In this document: one piece after another, positions 27,601 through 36,144 of the stretch
Numbering within the stretch: the stretch's first letter is position 1
How the letters are laid out: each line of letters opens with the position of its first letter
Assembly (NCBI RefSeq): GCF_014131695.1
Contig: NZ_CP036346.1
Coordinates: 930,001-994,000, forward strand
Length of the DNA: 64,000 nt
Reading direction: 5' to 3'
From: Thomasclavelia ramosa DSM 1402
Lineage (GTDB): Bacteria > Bacillota_I > Bacilli_A > Erysipelotrichales > Coprobacillaceae
Position numbers and translations under genes: made by a program
The notes under the pieces: generated by a model
What the model saw: only the letters and a program-made list of their open reading frames with translations
What the model was told of the DNA's origin: nothing
The model's database searches: none

Positions 27601-28368
27601 CTTATCACCAAAGGGATTTTGATAGTAAAAAGACAAATTATGGGAACTGGCATAACTAGCTAATTCATAAACCTTATTCAATCCCATAGTAGCTTGTTGA
27701 TGTAATAGTTCGATAATTTTATTACTGATAGGCCAATTGTTTATAGCATCATCATCGTTGTTAATAATGTGATAATAAATATCTTTTTTGACTGCATCAA
27801 TATAATTATCAAAGTCATAAATAGTATTGCTTAAATTTTCAAATTTGAAAATAGCGTTCTTAAAGTTGTTAAAATAGTATTCTGGAAAATAAGTACTGAT
27901 AAAATCAATAAATGTTTGATCTTCTGCCCATGTTTCAATACAGTTATCGAGAATTTGGTGTTTGATGAGTGAAGGATCAGTGCAAATATCAAATTTACTA
28001 TTAAGGTTGATCAAATATCCATATTGTTTCAAAAGAGTACTGCAAAAACCATGGAAATTAGTAATATAAGCTTTTGGTAATAATTGCTTTTGCTTTAATA
28101 AATGTTGTTCCAATGGCTTATTGATATCTTCTTGAAGACGTTCATCTAATGCAACTTGAAGACGTTGTTTCATTTCAAGAGCGGCTGCATTAGTAAAGGT
28201 TAAGACAAGCAGTTGATCGACATTATAACCATCATCTTCAATTAAAGCCATGATTCGATTAACAAGAATTTTAGTTTTCCCTGAACCAGCTGGAGCTGAA
28301 ACAAGAATGGAACATCCGCGGGTTACGACAGCTTCATACTGACCATCATTTAAAGAATTAATTGGCAT
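24667..28368 (-). CDS. addA: ATP-dependent helicase/nuclease subunit A
   Basis: A 1233-residue UvrD/Rep-type helicase with a C-terminal RecB-type nuclease. Near the start are the Q motif (NDGQYEAV) and Walker A SAPAGSGKTK (about 24-33); helicase motif II is IMIDEYQDTNQ, motif III GDMKQSIYRFR, motif V TIHKSKGLEFPIV and motif VI RIFYVALTRA. The C-terminus has the nuclease GIFDVVCIKDNQITIIDYKT with the D-x(n)-DYK catalytic residues. With AddB it resects double-strand breaks up to Chi for RecA. ATG 28368 follows GAGGAGG; it overlaps the addB stop by 11 bases, so the subunits are coupled. Confidence 0.95.
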   Translation of the reverse strand: MPINSLNDGQYEAVVTRGCSILVSAPAGSGKTKILVNRIMALIEDDGYNVDQLLVLTFTNAAALEMKQRLQVALDERLQEDINKPLEQHLLKQKQLLPKAYITNFHGFCSTLLKQYGYLINLNSKFDICTDPSLIKHQILDNCIETWAEDQTFIDFISTYFPEYYFNNFKNAIFKFENLSNTIYDFDNYIDAVKKDIYYHIINNDDDAINNWPISNKIIELLHQQATMGLNKVYELASYASSHNLSFYYQNPFGDKPKKADLPSPYDCHLKYYFDVIKAIESKNMTNIITASKASLMKSYDSRGLFNEDNELYKKEYNRLKNNIIKFYRDKFNDIVYDDFDEFKLTLSTSLEPLEKLITYLKQFKQAYQDYKLAHNLLDFNDLEANALELLEPKYGIVTLLYQQLKEIMIDEYQDTNQIQETLINKIADLHEPKINRFMVGDMKQSIYRFREADPEIFNEKYLTFNLLPKTKRIDLKFNYRSNKIVLDSVNYIFNQIMDKDIGGLDYYLDESAKLNYDFLRKEGAKELEDLPEVTAKASQRLDEEARFTSEVILSYQTGTISNDAELEAKIVAKKIQDMIGHLELDNFNGTKRLADYKDIVVLMRSTRSFIAFKKIFNKFNIPSHIVLSQGFLQAPEIINLVNVLKAFNNRLDDIAFTSLLKGNYVISHFSENFLAQIKIDETISMFDNCINYLEKKLDNYEALETFINYYQDMRNYFNSHSIKESLMKFLEDSNYLPFLASLVNGPQRVANIELMIQKLDEMHDDSLNTITTKFDDMINNGVNLSPAMVSSNDDNVVSFMTIHKSKGLEFPIVFVSNMQNKFNQQDARERIISDKKLGIAIKPRVKCDLEPYQDVIVEYENKYRKVIATAQTSEAINEEMRIFYVALTRASQKLIMTGLIKEPQDLIKWQKYVINNSEDSMINPRCKDKVILYHNARKQNSYLDWLGISLMSHSNIINQGLKKELLDHDQTDDLVNEIKQNFQTILIHQNKHLIQENTKHSKFSIKILSHHDVEEQIIVSNKSDTILDLSSYHRYSNFEYPYPTNLEKSIAVTRKIEDGDRSFKDISYELDDSPVDAGTRGTIIHSVLEHLDIDVHLDLSDNLNKLKQANLYDNEAWQLIDKYQQHLENFITSPVYQLMVNADYLYREKEFSMLENGQIIHGIFDVVCIKDNQITIIDYKTDNLNKNTSKEILISLHKPQMDYYKKILARVFPQANIQAIVYYLYINKYVTI

Positions 28369-31252
28369 CGCTATTATCCTCCTCAAGCAAGTGTTCTAAA
28401 TTATTACTGTCAACTAAAGTATATTCATTATAGAAGACATCGAAATTACATAGACTACGATAGTTACAGTAAGTACATGGATTAACTTTAGTGAAGACCG
28501 TAGCATCATCACTACCTTTAGGATTAATTCCAATATTTCCGTTTGCTAATTCATGATATAAATTTTCGATATGTTGACTAACATAATCAATTAAACGTTC
28601 AAAAGAGAAACTACTTAAAATATTTCCTTTGTAACAGTCATCCTTTTTAACAAATTTTGCTTTAATGATTGCTGAATCTTTATCAATATTGTTATCAACT
28701 TCTTCGACTACTTCACTATTAACATAACCATTCATTCGATATAATTTGAAAAAGTTTTCACTAAGTTCAGATTCATTGATTTTTAAAGAACTAGTAAGGA
28801 TTCTTTTTTTAGTATTAAAGTATAACAAAGCACCTTTATCAAGTTTTTTTTGTTTTGTTAAAGTATCTAAATATAAGAGCATTTGAATATTAAAACCTTG
28901 AATTGCCAAAGAAAGGTCAAGGTCTTTGTTACTTGACTTATAATCAATAATCTTTAAATATTGATTATATTGATCTACTCGATCAACTATACCGCTAAAT
29001 TTAAAATCAGGATAATTCCGATAGATATCAACTTCACTACCAACAATATAAAAATCAGATGCTTTCATTTGGTTGATAAGAACGATTACAGTATTAACTA
29101 GATCATGTTTGACCGTTTTAATAATATAGTTATTAGTACCGTAATTTAAGCGCTCAGTTAAACCATGTTCATTTAAATATTGCTCGACATGTTGGTTAAT
29201 AACTGTTTCTAAATCATCGACTTCAGCTTTACTAGCAGTAATATTGTCAGTAAAGAGGGCTTGAGTTTTTTCAAGTACGTAATGGATGATCGTACCAATT
29301 TCATTTATTTGAAAAAGCGGTTGTTTAAAAGGGTATAATTTTAATCCATATTGATTAAAATATTTGTATGGGCAACCATTGTAAGTTTCCAGCTTACTTG
29401 CTGAGAGATGATTCGAAAATAGTGGAACAGTTAATTTATCTGGTTGGTTATTAGTTTGTATATAGTGCTTAATCATTGTATTTAGTGATGATAATTCAAT
29501 ATCCTTACCACCATGTAGATATAAATTGGTTTTCAGGCTATAGTGATAATAGTCATTATTTATATCAATATTTGAAATTTTAAACATTTGTTTTAATTGG
29601 TTATACAAAGAAGATTTTAATAGCGGTTGACCATCAATTGTTCCATTACTAAAACATATTGCTGTAAATTCAGTTTGGCTGTTTAAGACTTTTAGAATAT
29701 TATTTTGATCAACACTAATTTGATGATTTAAATCAGGTAATTGTAGAATTTGATAGTCTTGATCTAGTAATATTCCAGTATCTTTATTTTGTTTTGGAAC
29801 AACAGTTTCATTGACACCAACCAAATAGATTTTTTTGCATTCTAAGATACCGCTGTAACATTGTTGATAATTTAATAAATATAAATGATCATTACATGGT
29901 TTGATATCTTCTTTTAAAGACGGTTTTAATTGGTTTACTAAACTATAAAAGTCGGCAAGTGTAAAGGACTGGGGACTTGTTAAATTAGTAAAGAAGTTTA
30001 TTAGCATTGTCTGATTTTGTGAAAAAAGCATTTCTTGATTAATAAAATTAATCATTACTGATGAATAATCATCTAGTGATTGCGCTTTTTCAAAGTTATA
30101 TAGGGTGCTAAAGGGATCTTCAAGATAACCTTTTTCAAGATAATTTTTCTTAATCAAATCAAGATAGTCAAAGTCATTATATCGACTTAAAACTTTAGTA
30201 TCCAATAAATCTAAAAGATCATTATTATCATGATTTAAACAGTATCTAATCCATAATAAACAAGCATCCAATTCTTTGAATATTAAGCTTTTTTTAATAT
30301 TATGGGGAATCTTAAAATTATTTAGAGTATCAACTAATAAGGTTAAATATTCTTGGTTGGGGTAATAGATAGCATAATCGTGATAGTGCATGTGATTATC
30401 TACAATATCTTGATAAATATTTAATACTACACTTTCAATTTGAGCTTTTGGTGTAGTCTGAATAATTGTATGTAGTGGTGTATGATTTTCATACTTTGGT
30501 GATCGTAATGAAAATAAGTATTTATTGAGATGGCTCAAATAAGGATTATCATTTTCAAAGACGTTTTTTTGATCACCATGATATTTATTAAAAGGTTTAT
30601 TCAAATCACGTGAATCGCTACTATTATTAACCAAAATTGTTACATCATTATAAAGTGATATTTTTTTTATTAGTTCAAAGCGACGTTGTTTGAAAATTTG
30701 TTCACTAATAAAAATATAATGATCTTCAACATTAGAATTATCGATTTGTTCAAATAATAGTTCTTCATATTTGTAACATGTATTATTAGGTAATGAAGTG
30801 GTTAGCTGCTGGTAGAGTCCGATAATTGTTGCAATTTTTTGTTTCGCTAGGGGGGGCAGCTGCTCTAACTCTGAATTACTAAAACTTTCAAGAAAGAAAA
30901 GATCGAAAATATCAATCAATTCATAGATTAAATCCATTTTACTATTAGTATTGAATAAGTTATTAGAATTTTCAATAAGTTGTTTTGTTATTAGGATTTT
31001 ATCTAATTTGGATAGTTCTTGATAAGAGTATAGTTGATAATGCTCTAATAATTTTTTGATCAAATCATTGTATGTAATGATTCTAATATTAAAAAGTGTA
31101 TCAGTATATTTAAAAAAAGCTTCTTCAAAATATAATGGATCGTCAACAATAAAATAATAATTTATAAAAGGATTTTTCTGAGCTTGATTAATGTGATTGA
31201 TAATTGTATTTTTTATTTTTAAACTATAGTCTAAACCATGTAATGTTTTCAT
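28358..31252 (-). CDS. addB: ATP-dependent helicase/deoxyribonuclease subunit B
   Basis: A 964-residue AddB/RexB-type subunit, shorter than the roughly 1150-residue Bacillus protein. The C-terminal nuclease has HLSASKLETYNGCPYKYF and LKIIDYKSSNKDL, and Cys603-type plus the CTYCNYRSLC triplet give the four cysteines that hold the iron-sulphur cluster of AddB. At the N-terminus, where Bacillus AddB has a Walker A loop, I see none (MKTLHGLDYSLKIKNTIINH), which is a RexB-like trait. It partners AddA in break repair. GGAGGTTTACC precedes the ATG; it is the first gene of the addBA operon. Confidence 0.88.
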   Translation of the reverse strand: MKTLHGLDYSLKIKNTIINHINQAQKNPFINYYFIVDDPLYFEEAFFKYTDTLFNIRIITYNDLIKKLLEHYQLYSYQELSKLDKILITKQLIENSNNLFNTNSKMDLIYELIDIFDLFFLESFSNSELEQLPPLAKQKIATIIGLYQQLTTSLPNNTCYKYEELLFEQIDNSNVEDHYIFISEQIFKQRRFELIKKISLYNDVTILVNNSSDSRDLNKPFNKYHGDQKNVFENDNPYLSHLNKYLFSLRSPKYENHTPLHTIIQTTPKAQIESVVLNIYQDIVDNHMHYHDYAIYYPNQEYLTLLVDTLNNFKIPHNIKKSLIFKELDACLLWIRYCLNHDNNDLLDLLDTKVLSRYNDFDYLDLIKKNYLEKGYLEDPFSTLYNFEKAQSLDDYSSVMINFINQEMLFSQNQTMLINFFTNLTSPQSFTLADFYSLVNQLKPSLKEDIKPCNDHLYLLNYQQCYSGILECKKIYLVGVNETVVPKQNKDTGILLDQDYQILQLPDLNHQISVDQNNILKVLNSQTEFTAICFSNGTIDGQPLLKSSLYNQLKQMFKISNIDINNDYYHYSLKTNLYLHGGKDIELSSLNTMIKHYIQTNNQPDKLTVPLFSNHLSASKLETYNGCPYKYFNQYGLKLYPFKQPLFQINEIGTIIHYVLEKTQALFTDNITASKAEVDDLETVINQHVEQYLNEHGLTERLNYGTNNYIIKTVKHDLVNTVIVLINQMKASDFYIVGSEVDIYRNYPDFKFSGIVDRVDQYNQYLKIIDYKSSNKDLDLSLAIQGFNIQMLLYLDTLTKQKKLDKGALLYFNTKKRILTSSLKINESELSENFFKLYRMNGYVNSEVVEEVDNNIDKDSAIIKAKFVKKDDCYKGNILSSFSFERLIDYVSQHIENLYHELANGNIGINPKGSDDATVFTKVNPCTYCNYRSLCNFDVFYNEYTLVDSNNLEHLLEEDNSDAN

Positions 31253-31307
31253 TGGTAAACCTCCATATGGAATTATTTTATCATAGATAATAGCTCTAAT
31301 GCGAATG

Positions 31308-31339
31308 AAAAAAGAAAGTGAAATCCGAAAATTTCACTA
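31308..31339 (-). terminator. Terminator after the MBL hydrolase gene
   Basis: On the minus strand AGTGAAAT pairs with ATTTCACT and is followed by TTCTTTTTTC, separating this gene from addB. Confidence 0.65.
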
Positions 31340-32134
31340 TAAACTATTTTTTTGATAAATTATCTCAGCTTTACCATAGCTGGCGTAGTAGGCTTGGTTG
31401 TCATCAAATGTTGGAGCTGAGTTTTTTATACCAGTAATCTGACTGTTTATTAATTTTAGGCATAGTTGTTCAAGATCTTTCATTAAAACAAAATCTAACT
31501 TATTATATGCAGAAATTTTTGACTGAATTTCTTGTTGATTGTGTCCACCCCAAAAATGCCAAGTATCGTCTACTCTTTGTTTTTCAAGATAGTCAATAGT
31601 CTGCTGGAGAGCGGTATGATACGTTTTTAAATCAAGGCTATGGAATAATTGTAGCCAAACACCACAGCCGGAACCAATTGCATCACCAGTGTAAATACAC
31701 TTATTTTGACGGTCTAGAAAAATCATTGATCCCGGGGTGTGACCAGGAAGAGCAAGGACTTCTATTTCAAAGTTACCAAGCTCAATTTGCTGATGATTTT
31801 TTAAATCTTTGATTTGGTTGAAGTCAATCAAAGAAAGTTCCTTAATAATATGAGCATTATCATAATAAATATCACGGTCTCGATGAGATAAATAGATAGT
31901 TTCTTCTTTAAATTCTTTGATTGTGCCAATATGATCAAAGTGACCATGAGTACATACTATAATTAATTCTTTATTAGTAATATTTTTAATCGTCGGTAAA
32001 AGTGGTTCTTTAAATAGGCCTAAATCAATTAATAGAGCATGGGTATTTCCTATTATTAGATAACAAGAGTCACCATCCTCATCGTTGATATAATAGCTGT
32101 GATTGTTAATTTTTATGGTATTATATAGTTTCAT
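31337..32134 (-). CDS. Metallo-beta-lactamase-fold hydrolase
   Basis: A 265-residue MBL-fold protein. The zinc motif H-x-H-x-D-H is in VCTHGHFDHIGTI, further ligands are His in LPGHTPGSMIF, Asp in IYTGDAIGSG and His in WHFWGGHN. No signal peptide, so it acts in the cytoplasm. The family covers glyoxalase II, lactonases and others; the substrate is not predictable. It starts two bases after the stop of the TetR gene, so the two form an operon. Confidence 0.85.
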   Translation of the reverse strand: MKLYNTIKINNHSYYINDEDGDSCYLIIGNTHALLIDLGLFKEPLLPTIKNITNKELIIVCTHGHFDHIGTIKEFKEETIYLSHRDRDIYYDNAHIIKELSLIDFNQIKDLKNHQQIELGNFEIEVLALPGHTPGSMIFLDRQNKCIYTGDAIGSGCGVWLQLFHSLDLKTYHTALQQTIDYLEKQRVDDTWHFWGGHNQQEIQSKISAYNKLDFVLMKDLEQLCLKLINSQITGIKNSAPTFDDNQAYYASYGKAEIIYQKNSL

Positions 32135-32136
32135 AT

Positions 32137-32709
32137 TTAACCTCGAAGTTCTGGTGCAACATCATATATGTTTTCTAATGCTATTCTTAATTCTTTTTTC
32201 CAGTCAAACTGACCTTTTTTTATGCACCACATTAATTCATAACCTGTAAATGCATATGCTGAAGCTTGATATAGTATTTCAGGATCGTTTTGATTTCTAA
32301 TTTGTTTGGTGGCTTGACCCTTTTTTATAATTGCAATAGCGATATTGGTCAAATGATCTCGAAAATCAAAACTACCACGGTCTTCTTTTAAATTCATAAT
32401 AAACATTTGACTACTTAAGTCATAGCCGAGTTTTATTGATTCTTCCATTAATGTTTCAAAACAGATCAATAACTGTTGCCAATAATTTTCTGCCATGATT
32501 ATATTAGCCGTATTAGCAACGATTGCTTCTGTAATGTCATCATAAAAATGTGCTAAAATATCGTCTTTAGATTTTATATAGGTATAAAAAGTTGGTTTTG
32601 TGATTTTACATTCTTTACAAATATCGTTGATTGTAACATTATTATATCCATGTTTGAAAAACAGTTGGTAAGCTGTTTCAATAATAATATCTTTTGTAAT
32701 CTTTGTCAT
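32137..32709 (-). CDS. TetR-family transcription regulator
   Basis: A 190-residue regulator. The N-terminal DNA-binding domain reads IIETAYQLFFKHGYNNVTINDICKEC then KITKPTFYTYIKSKDDIL, the classic TetR helix-turn-helix. The C-terminal ligand domain is helical. ATG 32709 is behind TGAGGA; an in-frame ATG four codons earlier sits in that site. It is divergent from the flavin oxidoreductase gene, and a 32-base perfect palindrome between them (32769-32800) is its probable operator, so it likely represses both that gene and its own operon with the MBL hydrolase. Confidence 0.88.
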   Translation of the reverse strand: MTKITKDIIIETAYQLFFKHGYNNVTINDICKECKITKPTFYTYIKSKDDILAHFYDDITEAIVANTANIIMAENYWQQLLICFETLMEESIKLGYDLSSQMFIMNLKEDRGSFDFRDHLTNIAIAIIKKGQATKQIRNQNDPEILYQASAYAFTGYELMWCIKKGQFDWKKELRIALENIYDVAPELRG

Positions 32710-32768
32710 CGTATTCCTCATTTCTAATAATTAAGTATAAATCATCTAGTAAAAAAAGCAAGTAATGT

Positions 32769-32800
32769 AATCATAAATGTAACCCTTTACATTTATGATT
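32769..32800. promoter_or_regulatory. Probable TetR operator
   Basis: AATCATAAATGTAA, loop CCCT, TTACATTTATGATT: two perfect 14-base arms. The right half overlaps the -35 of the oxidoreductase promoter, so binding would block it. Confidence 0.75.
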
Positions 32801-32813
32801 ATTATGTTATACT
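32786..32813 (+). promoter_or_regulatory. Promoter of the flavin oxidoreductase gene
   Basis: TTTACA, 16-base spacer, TATACT with an extended TG element, 45 bases before the start codon; overlaps the palindrome. Confidence 0.7.
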
Positions 32814-32847
32814 TTACTTGAGTAAAATAAATATTACCGAAGTAAAG
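32812..32847. promoter_or_regulatory. Second repeat element downstream of the promoter
   Basis: TTTACTTGAGTAAA is a 14-base palindrome in the early leader, and CTTTACTT recurs inverted as AAGTAAAG next to the GGAGG of the oxidoreductase gene. It could be an extra operator or a hairpin over the ribosome site. Confidence 0.35.
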
Positions 32848-32857
32848 GAGGAAAATT

Positions 32858-34771
32858 ATGAATAAATTATTTGAAAAAAGTTATATCGGTAAAATGAAAT
32901 TAAAAAATCGGATCGTGATGGGACCGATGGGAACAACTGGTGAAGCAGATGGGGCATATAATATCGATGCAATTAATTATTTTACTGAAAGGGCAAAGGG
33001 AGGTACCGGCTTAATTATAACTGGTGCAAATGTTGTATCCACTAAATATGAACCTCGGCCATGTACGGAACTTAGTAATTTTCATCATGTTGAGCGTTTG
33101 AATATGTTAGTAGAAAGATGTCATAACTATGGCGCTAAAGTTTGTGTTCAAGTATCACCAGGATTGGGAAGACAACAATTTACTGATCCATTTACACCAC
33201 CATATTCAGCTAGTGATTGTGGGGCGTTTTGGTTTCCTGATTTGAAATGTAAGCCATTTACAAAAGAAGATATAAAATATATCGTTGAAAAGGTTGGATA
33301 TGGTGCTTCTTTAGCAAAAATGGCAGGAGCAGATGCGGTGGAATTACATGCTTACGGCGGATATTTATTAGATCAATTTCATTCAAAACAATGGAATACA
33401 CGTACTGATGAATATGGCGGTTCATTAGAAAATAGAATGCGTTTTACGCTTGAATGTATTGCCGCGATTAGAACAAATGTAGGACCGGATTTTCCAATTT
33501 TAGTTAAATTTACTCCGGTTCATAAAGTTGAGGGATTTAGACAAATTGATGAAGGAATTGCTATGGCTAAAATTCTTGAGGATGCAGGGATTGAGGCATT
33601 ACATGTTGATGTAGGATGTTATGAGGCTTGGTATAAAGCTATTTCAACTGTTTACAACGAAGAAGGACACCAATTAGATGTAGTTAAAGCAATTAAAGAA
33701 AATGTATCATTGCCAGTATTGGGGCAAGGAAAGTTATTTGATCCAAAAAAAGCACAAGAAGTAGTAGCGCAAGGAGTTTTGGATTATGTTGTTTTAGGTC
33801 ATCAAATGCTTGCTGATCCACATTGGGCTAATAAAGTAAAGCAGGGAAATACAATGGATATTGCACCATGCGTTGGCTGTAATGAATGTTTATTAGCAGG
33901 TTTTTCTGGAAAACATTATTATTGTGCTGTAAATCCACTTTGCTATGCAGAAAAAGAATTCGCACTGCCAAAAGTTGATGGAATTAAAAAATCAGTACTA
34001 GTTATTGGAGGCGGTCCAGGTGGAATGTACGCTGCTATCACAGCAAGAAAACGTGGATATGAAGTCGACTTATATGAAAAGGAAGAACGATTAGGGGGTA
34101 CACTTTGGGCGGCAGGAATGCCTACCTTTAAGCATGATGTCTTGAAATTGATTACTTATCTTGAAAGACAATGCTTGAAAACTGGTGTGAATGTTTATTT
34201 AAATACAGAGTTTACGCTCAAAGACGCTAAAAAAGATTACGATAAAGTTATTCTATCAGCAGGGTCATCACCAATGATGCCACCAATTCCGGGAATTGAA
34301 AAAGCAGGTTTTGTAAGTGAATTTTTGACTGACCGTAAAGAAGCAGGAAAACAAATAGTAATTATTGGTGGGGGTCTAGCAGGATGTGAGGCAGCATGTT
34401 ATCTTAAAGAAAATGCGGAAACGGTAACTATTATTGAAATGCAGGAAGATATTTTATTTGGTTGTGACCACTGTTTAAATAATGATCAGGCGTTGAGACA
34501 AATGCTTCAAGATAATAATATTAATAAAATTACAAAAGCAACTGTTACTAAAATTGAAGATAATCGAGTTACATATCTCCAAGATAATCAGGAGTATACA
34601 ATCGTGTGTGATACAATTATCAATGCAGCTGGATTTAAACCAAATGATCAATTAGAAGATGCTTTAGAGGAAATTTATGATGATGTTACAGTGATTGGTG
34701 ATGCAAAAGCACCAAGAAAAATTTTAACAGCAATTCATGAAGGATATCATGCAATTCGAGTTATGGAGTAG
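32858..34771 (+). CDS. NADH:flavin oxidoreductase (2,4-dienoyl-CoA reductase / BaiCD-like)
   Basis: A 637-residue multi-domain enzyme. Residues 1 to about 340 are an old-yellow-enzyme FMN barrel (IGKMKLKNRIVMGPMGT, VELHAYGGYLLDQFHS with the HxxxGYLL pattern, TRTDEYGGSLENRMRF). Next are the 4Fe-4S cysteines CVGCNECL and the following CAVNPLC, then an FAD/NAD(P) half beginning VLVIGGGPGGMYAAI and a second GGGLAGCEAA. This is the layout of FadH, enoate reductases and BaiCD/BaiH of bile-acid bacteria, which reduce carbon-carbon double bonds using NAD(P)H. The exact substrate is open. GGAGGAAAATT precedes the ATG; TetR control suggests induction by a small lipophilic compound. Confidence 0.9.
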   Translation: MNKLFEKSYIGKMKLKNRIVMGPMGTTGEADGAYNIDAINYFTERAKGGTGLIITGANVVSTKYEPRPCTELSNFHHVERLNMLVERCHNYGAKVCVQVSPGLGRQQFTDPFTPPYSASDCGAFWFPDLKCKPFTKEDIKYIVEKVGYGASLAKMAGADAVELHAYGGYLLDQFHSKQWNTRTDEYGGSLENRMRFTLECIAAIRTNVGPDFPILVKFTPVHKVEGFRQIDEGIAMAKILEDAGIEALHVDVGCYEAWYKAISTVYNEEGHQLDVVKAIKENVSLPVLGQGKLFDPKKAQEVVAQGVLDYVVLGHQMLADPHWANKVKQGNTMDIAPCVGCNECLLAGFSGKHYYCAVNPLCYAEKEFALPKVDGIKKSVLVIGGGPGGMYAAITARKRGYEVDLYEKEERLGGTLWAAGMPTFKHDVLKLITYLERQCLKTGVNVYLNTEFTLKDAKKDYDKVILSAGSSPMMPPIPGIEKAGFVSEFLTDRKEAGKQIVIIGGGLAGCEAACYLKENAETVTIIEMQEDILFGCDHCLNNDQALRQMLQDNNINKITKATVTKIEDNRVTYLQDNQEYTIVCDTIINAAGFKPNDQLEDALEEIYDDVTVIGDAKAPRKILTAIHEGYHAIRVME

Positions 34772-34799
34772 AGTTCATTGAACTCTACTTTATTTTTAT
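34767..34799 (+). terminator. Terminator after the flavin oxidoreductase
   Basis: AGTAGAGTT-CATTG-AACTCTACT followed by TTATTTTTATT. Confidence 0.85.
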
Positions 34800-34827
34800 T
34801 GTATAATAATGTAATGGAGGAACTATT

Positions 34828-35604
34828 ATGAGTAAAAAAATATTCTTTTTTGATATTGATGGGACTTTAGCAGTAAAAAATATTATTCCTGAAGATACAA
34901 AAGAAGCTTTAAGAAAGTTACAAAATCTAGGGCATTACGTTTTTATTTGCACCGGTAGACCATATATTTACGCAAAATATCATTTTGAAAAATATGTTGA
35001 TGGTTTTATTTGTGCAAATGGTCGATATATCGTGTATAAAGAAGAGGTATTATTGGATGAACCATTGACTAGGAAACAGGTTAGTTATTTTGTGGATAGT
35101 TTTGATAAATTAGAATGCGGATATAATTTTAATGGCGTTAATCTTGGCTATGCTCATGGAATTGATTTTAATAAGTTAGCTGATATGCAAACAGATTACG
35201 AACATCCATATTTTATTGAAGATTTTAAAACAGAGGAGATCGATGCCCACATGTTTGATGTTCATTTTAATGATCAAGAACATTACCAAAAGATTGTTTC
35301 CTATTTACAAGATACAGTAGTTTTAAATGAGCACTTTGGTCATAATTCTGCTGATGCAACAATTATTGGTTATGATAAAGGAATTGGAATTAAAAAACTA
35401 TTGACGATTTTAAAAATAGAACGTGATAATAGCTATGCTTTTGGTGATGGTTTTAATGATGTGTGTATGTTCAAAGTAGTTGGGCATCCAATTGCAATGG
35501 GAAATGCTGTTGATGTGGCAAAAGAAGCTAGTGAATATACTACAAGTGATATTTATGATGGAGGAATTTATAAAGCTCTGCTTCATTATGGAATAATTGA
35601 ATAA
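34828..35604 (+). CDS. HAD-superfamily (Cof-type) phosphatase
   Basis: A 258-residue paralogue of the phosphatase at 20961. Motif I is FFFDIDGTLAVK, motif II ICTGRPY, motif III Lys in GYDKGIGIKKL and motif IV YAFGDGFNDVCMFKVVGHPIAMGNA. The cap is of the C2B type. It probably acts on a small phosphorylated metabolite in the cytoplasm. GGAGGAACTATT precedes the ATG; it is flanked by terminators and is monocistronic. Confidence 0.88.
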   Translation: MSKKIFFFDIDGTLAVKNIIPEDTKEALRKLQNLGHYVFICTGRPYIYAKYHFEKYVDGFICANGRYIVYKEEVLLDEPLTRKQVSYFVDSFDKLECGYNFNGVNLGYAHGIDFNKLADMQTDYEHPYFIEDFKTEEIDAHMFDVHFNDQEHYQKIVSYLQDTVVLNEHFGHNSADATIIGYDKGIGIKKLLTILKIERDNSYAFGDGFNDVCMFKVVGHPIAMGNAVDVAKEASEYTTSDIYDGGIYKALLHYGIIE

Positions 35605-35606
35605 AA

Positions 35607-35634
35607 AAGAAACCCGATTAACCGGGTTTCTTCT
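35607..35634. terminator. Bidirectional terminator Cof phosphatase/csp
   Basis: AAGAAACCCG-ATTAAC-CGGGTTTCTT between convergent genes. Confidence 0.8.
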
Positions 35635-35639
35635 GGTTA

Positions 35640-35846
35640 TTAAGCTTTAACAGTTACGTTTTGAGCTTGTGGTCCACGATCAGATTCGTTGATATCGAAT
35701 TCAACAACTTGACCTTCTTCTAAAGTTTTGAATCCTTCAGCGTTGATTGCTGAGAAATGAACGAAGATATCTTTTCCATCTTCATCATTTGTAATAAATC
35801 CAAACCCTTTTTCTTGATTAAACCATTTTACTTTACCTGTACTCAT
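35640..35846 (-). CDS. cspA: Cold-shock protein
   Basis: A 68-residue cold-shock domain protein: [16 protein letters not shown] contains RNP1 (KGFGFI), followed by [10 protein letters not shown] (RNP2) and a C-terminal GPQAQNVTV. It binds single-stranded RNA and DNA as a chaperone and antiterminator. ATG 35846 is behind AAGGAGGTACC; the much longer upstream in-frame ATG at 35942 lies in the leader. The leader is about 150 bases long from a promoter at 35996-36023, as usual for temperature-controlled csp mRNAs. Confidence 0.95.
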   Translation of the reverse strand: MSTGKVKWFNQEKGFGFITNDEDGKDIFVHFSAINAEGFKTLEEGQVVEFDINESDRGPQAQNVTVKA

Positions 35847-35995
35847 TAATGGTACCTCCTTGAAAGATGTGCAAAAAGGAAATACTCTATGTAACTCTAA
35901 ATCACAAATATCGGATTGCGGCGGTACATAAAGGTAATACAATCTTCTAATACTTGTGATACTTTGAAAATTATATTGCTACTTTTGCTCTTATA

Positions 35996-36023
35996 TTTTA
36001 ACATAATCAAAAAAAGAAATCAA
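35996..36023 (-). promoter_or_regulatory. Promoter of the cold-shock gene
   Basis: On the minus strand TTGATT, 16-base spacer, TAAAAT; it leaves a leader of about 145 bases before the start codon. Confidence 0.6.
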
Positions 36024-36085
36024 ATCATTTATGTAAACGCTTTAATAAATTTTATTAACTTCAAATTAAGATAGCTAATAATTTG

Positions 36086-36114
36086 TTAACATTGGCTATA
36101 AAAAGTGTTAAAAT
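36086..36114 (+). promoter_or_regulatory. Promoter of the MIF-like gene
   Basis: TTAACA, 17-base spacer, TAAAAT, about 30 bases before the start codon. Confidence 0.6.
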
Positions 36115-36144
36115 ATCCTTAATAAAAATAAGGAGGAAAAATAT

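Noticed and set aside
35847-35942. N-terminal extension of the cold-shock protein to 35942
   Set aside because: AAGGAGGT sits exactly before ATG 35846 and cold-shock proteins begin there; the extension is leader RNA.
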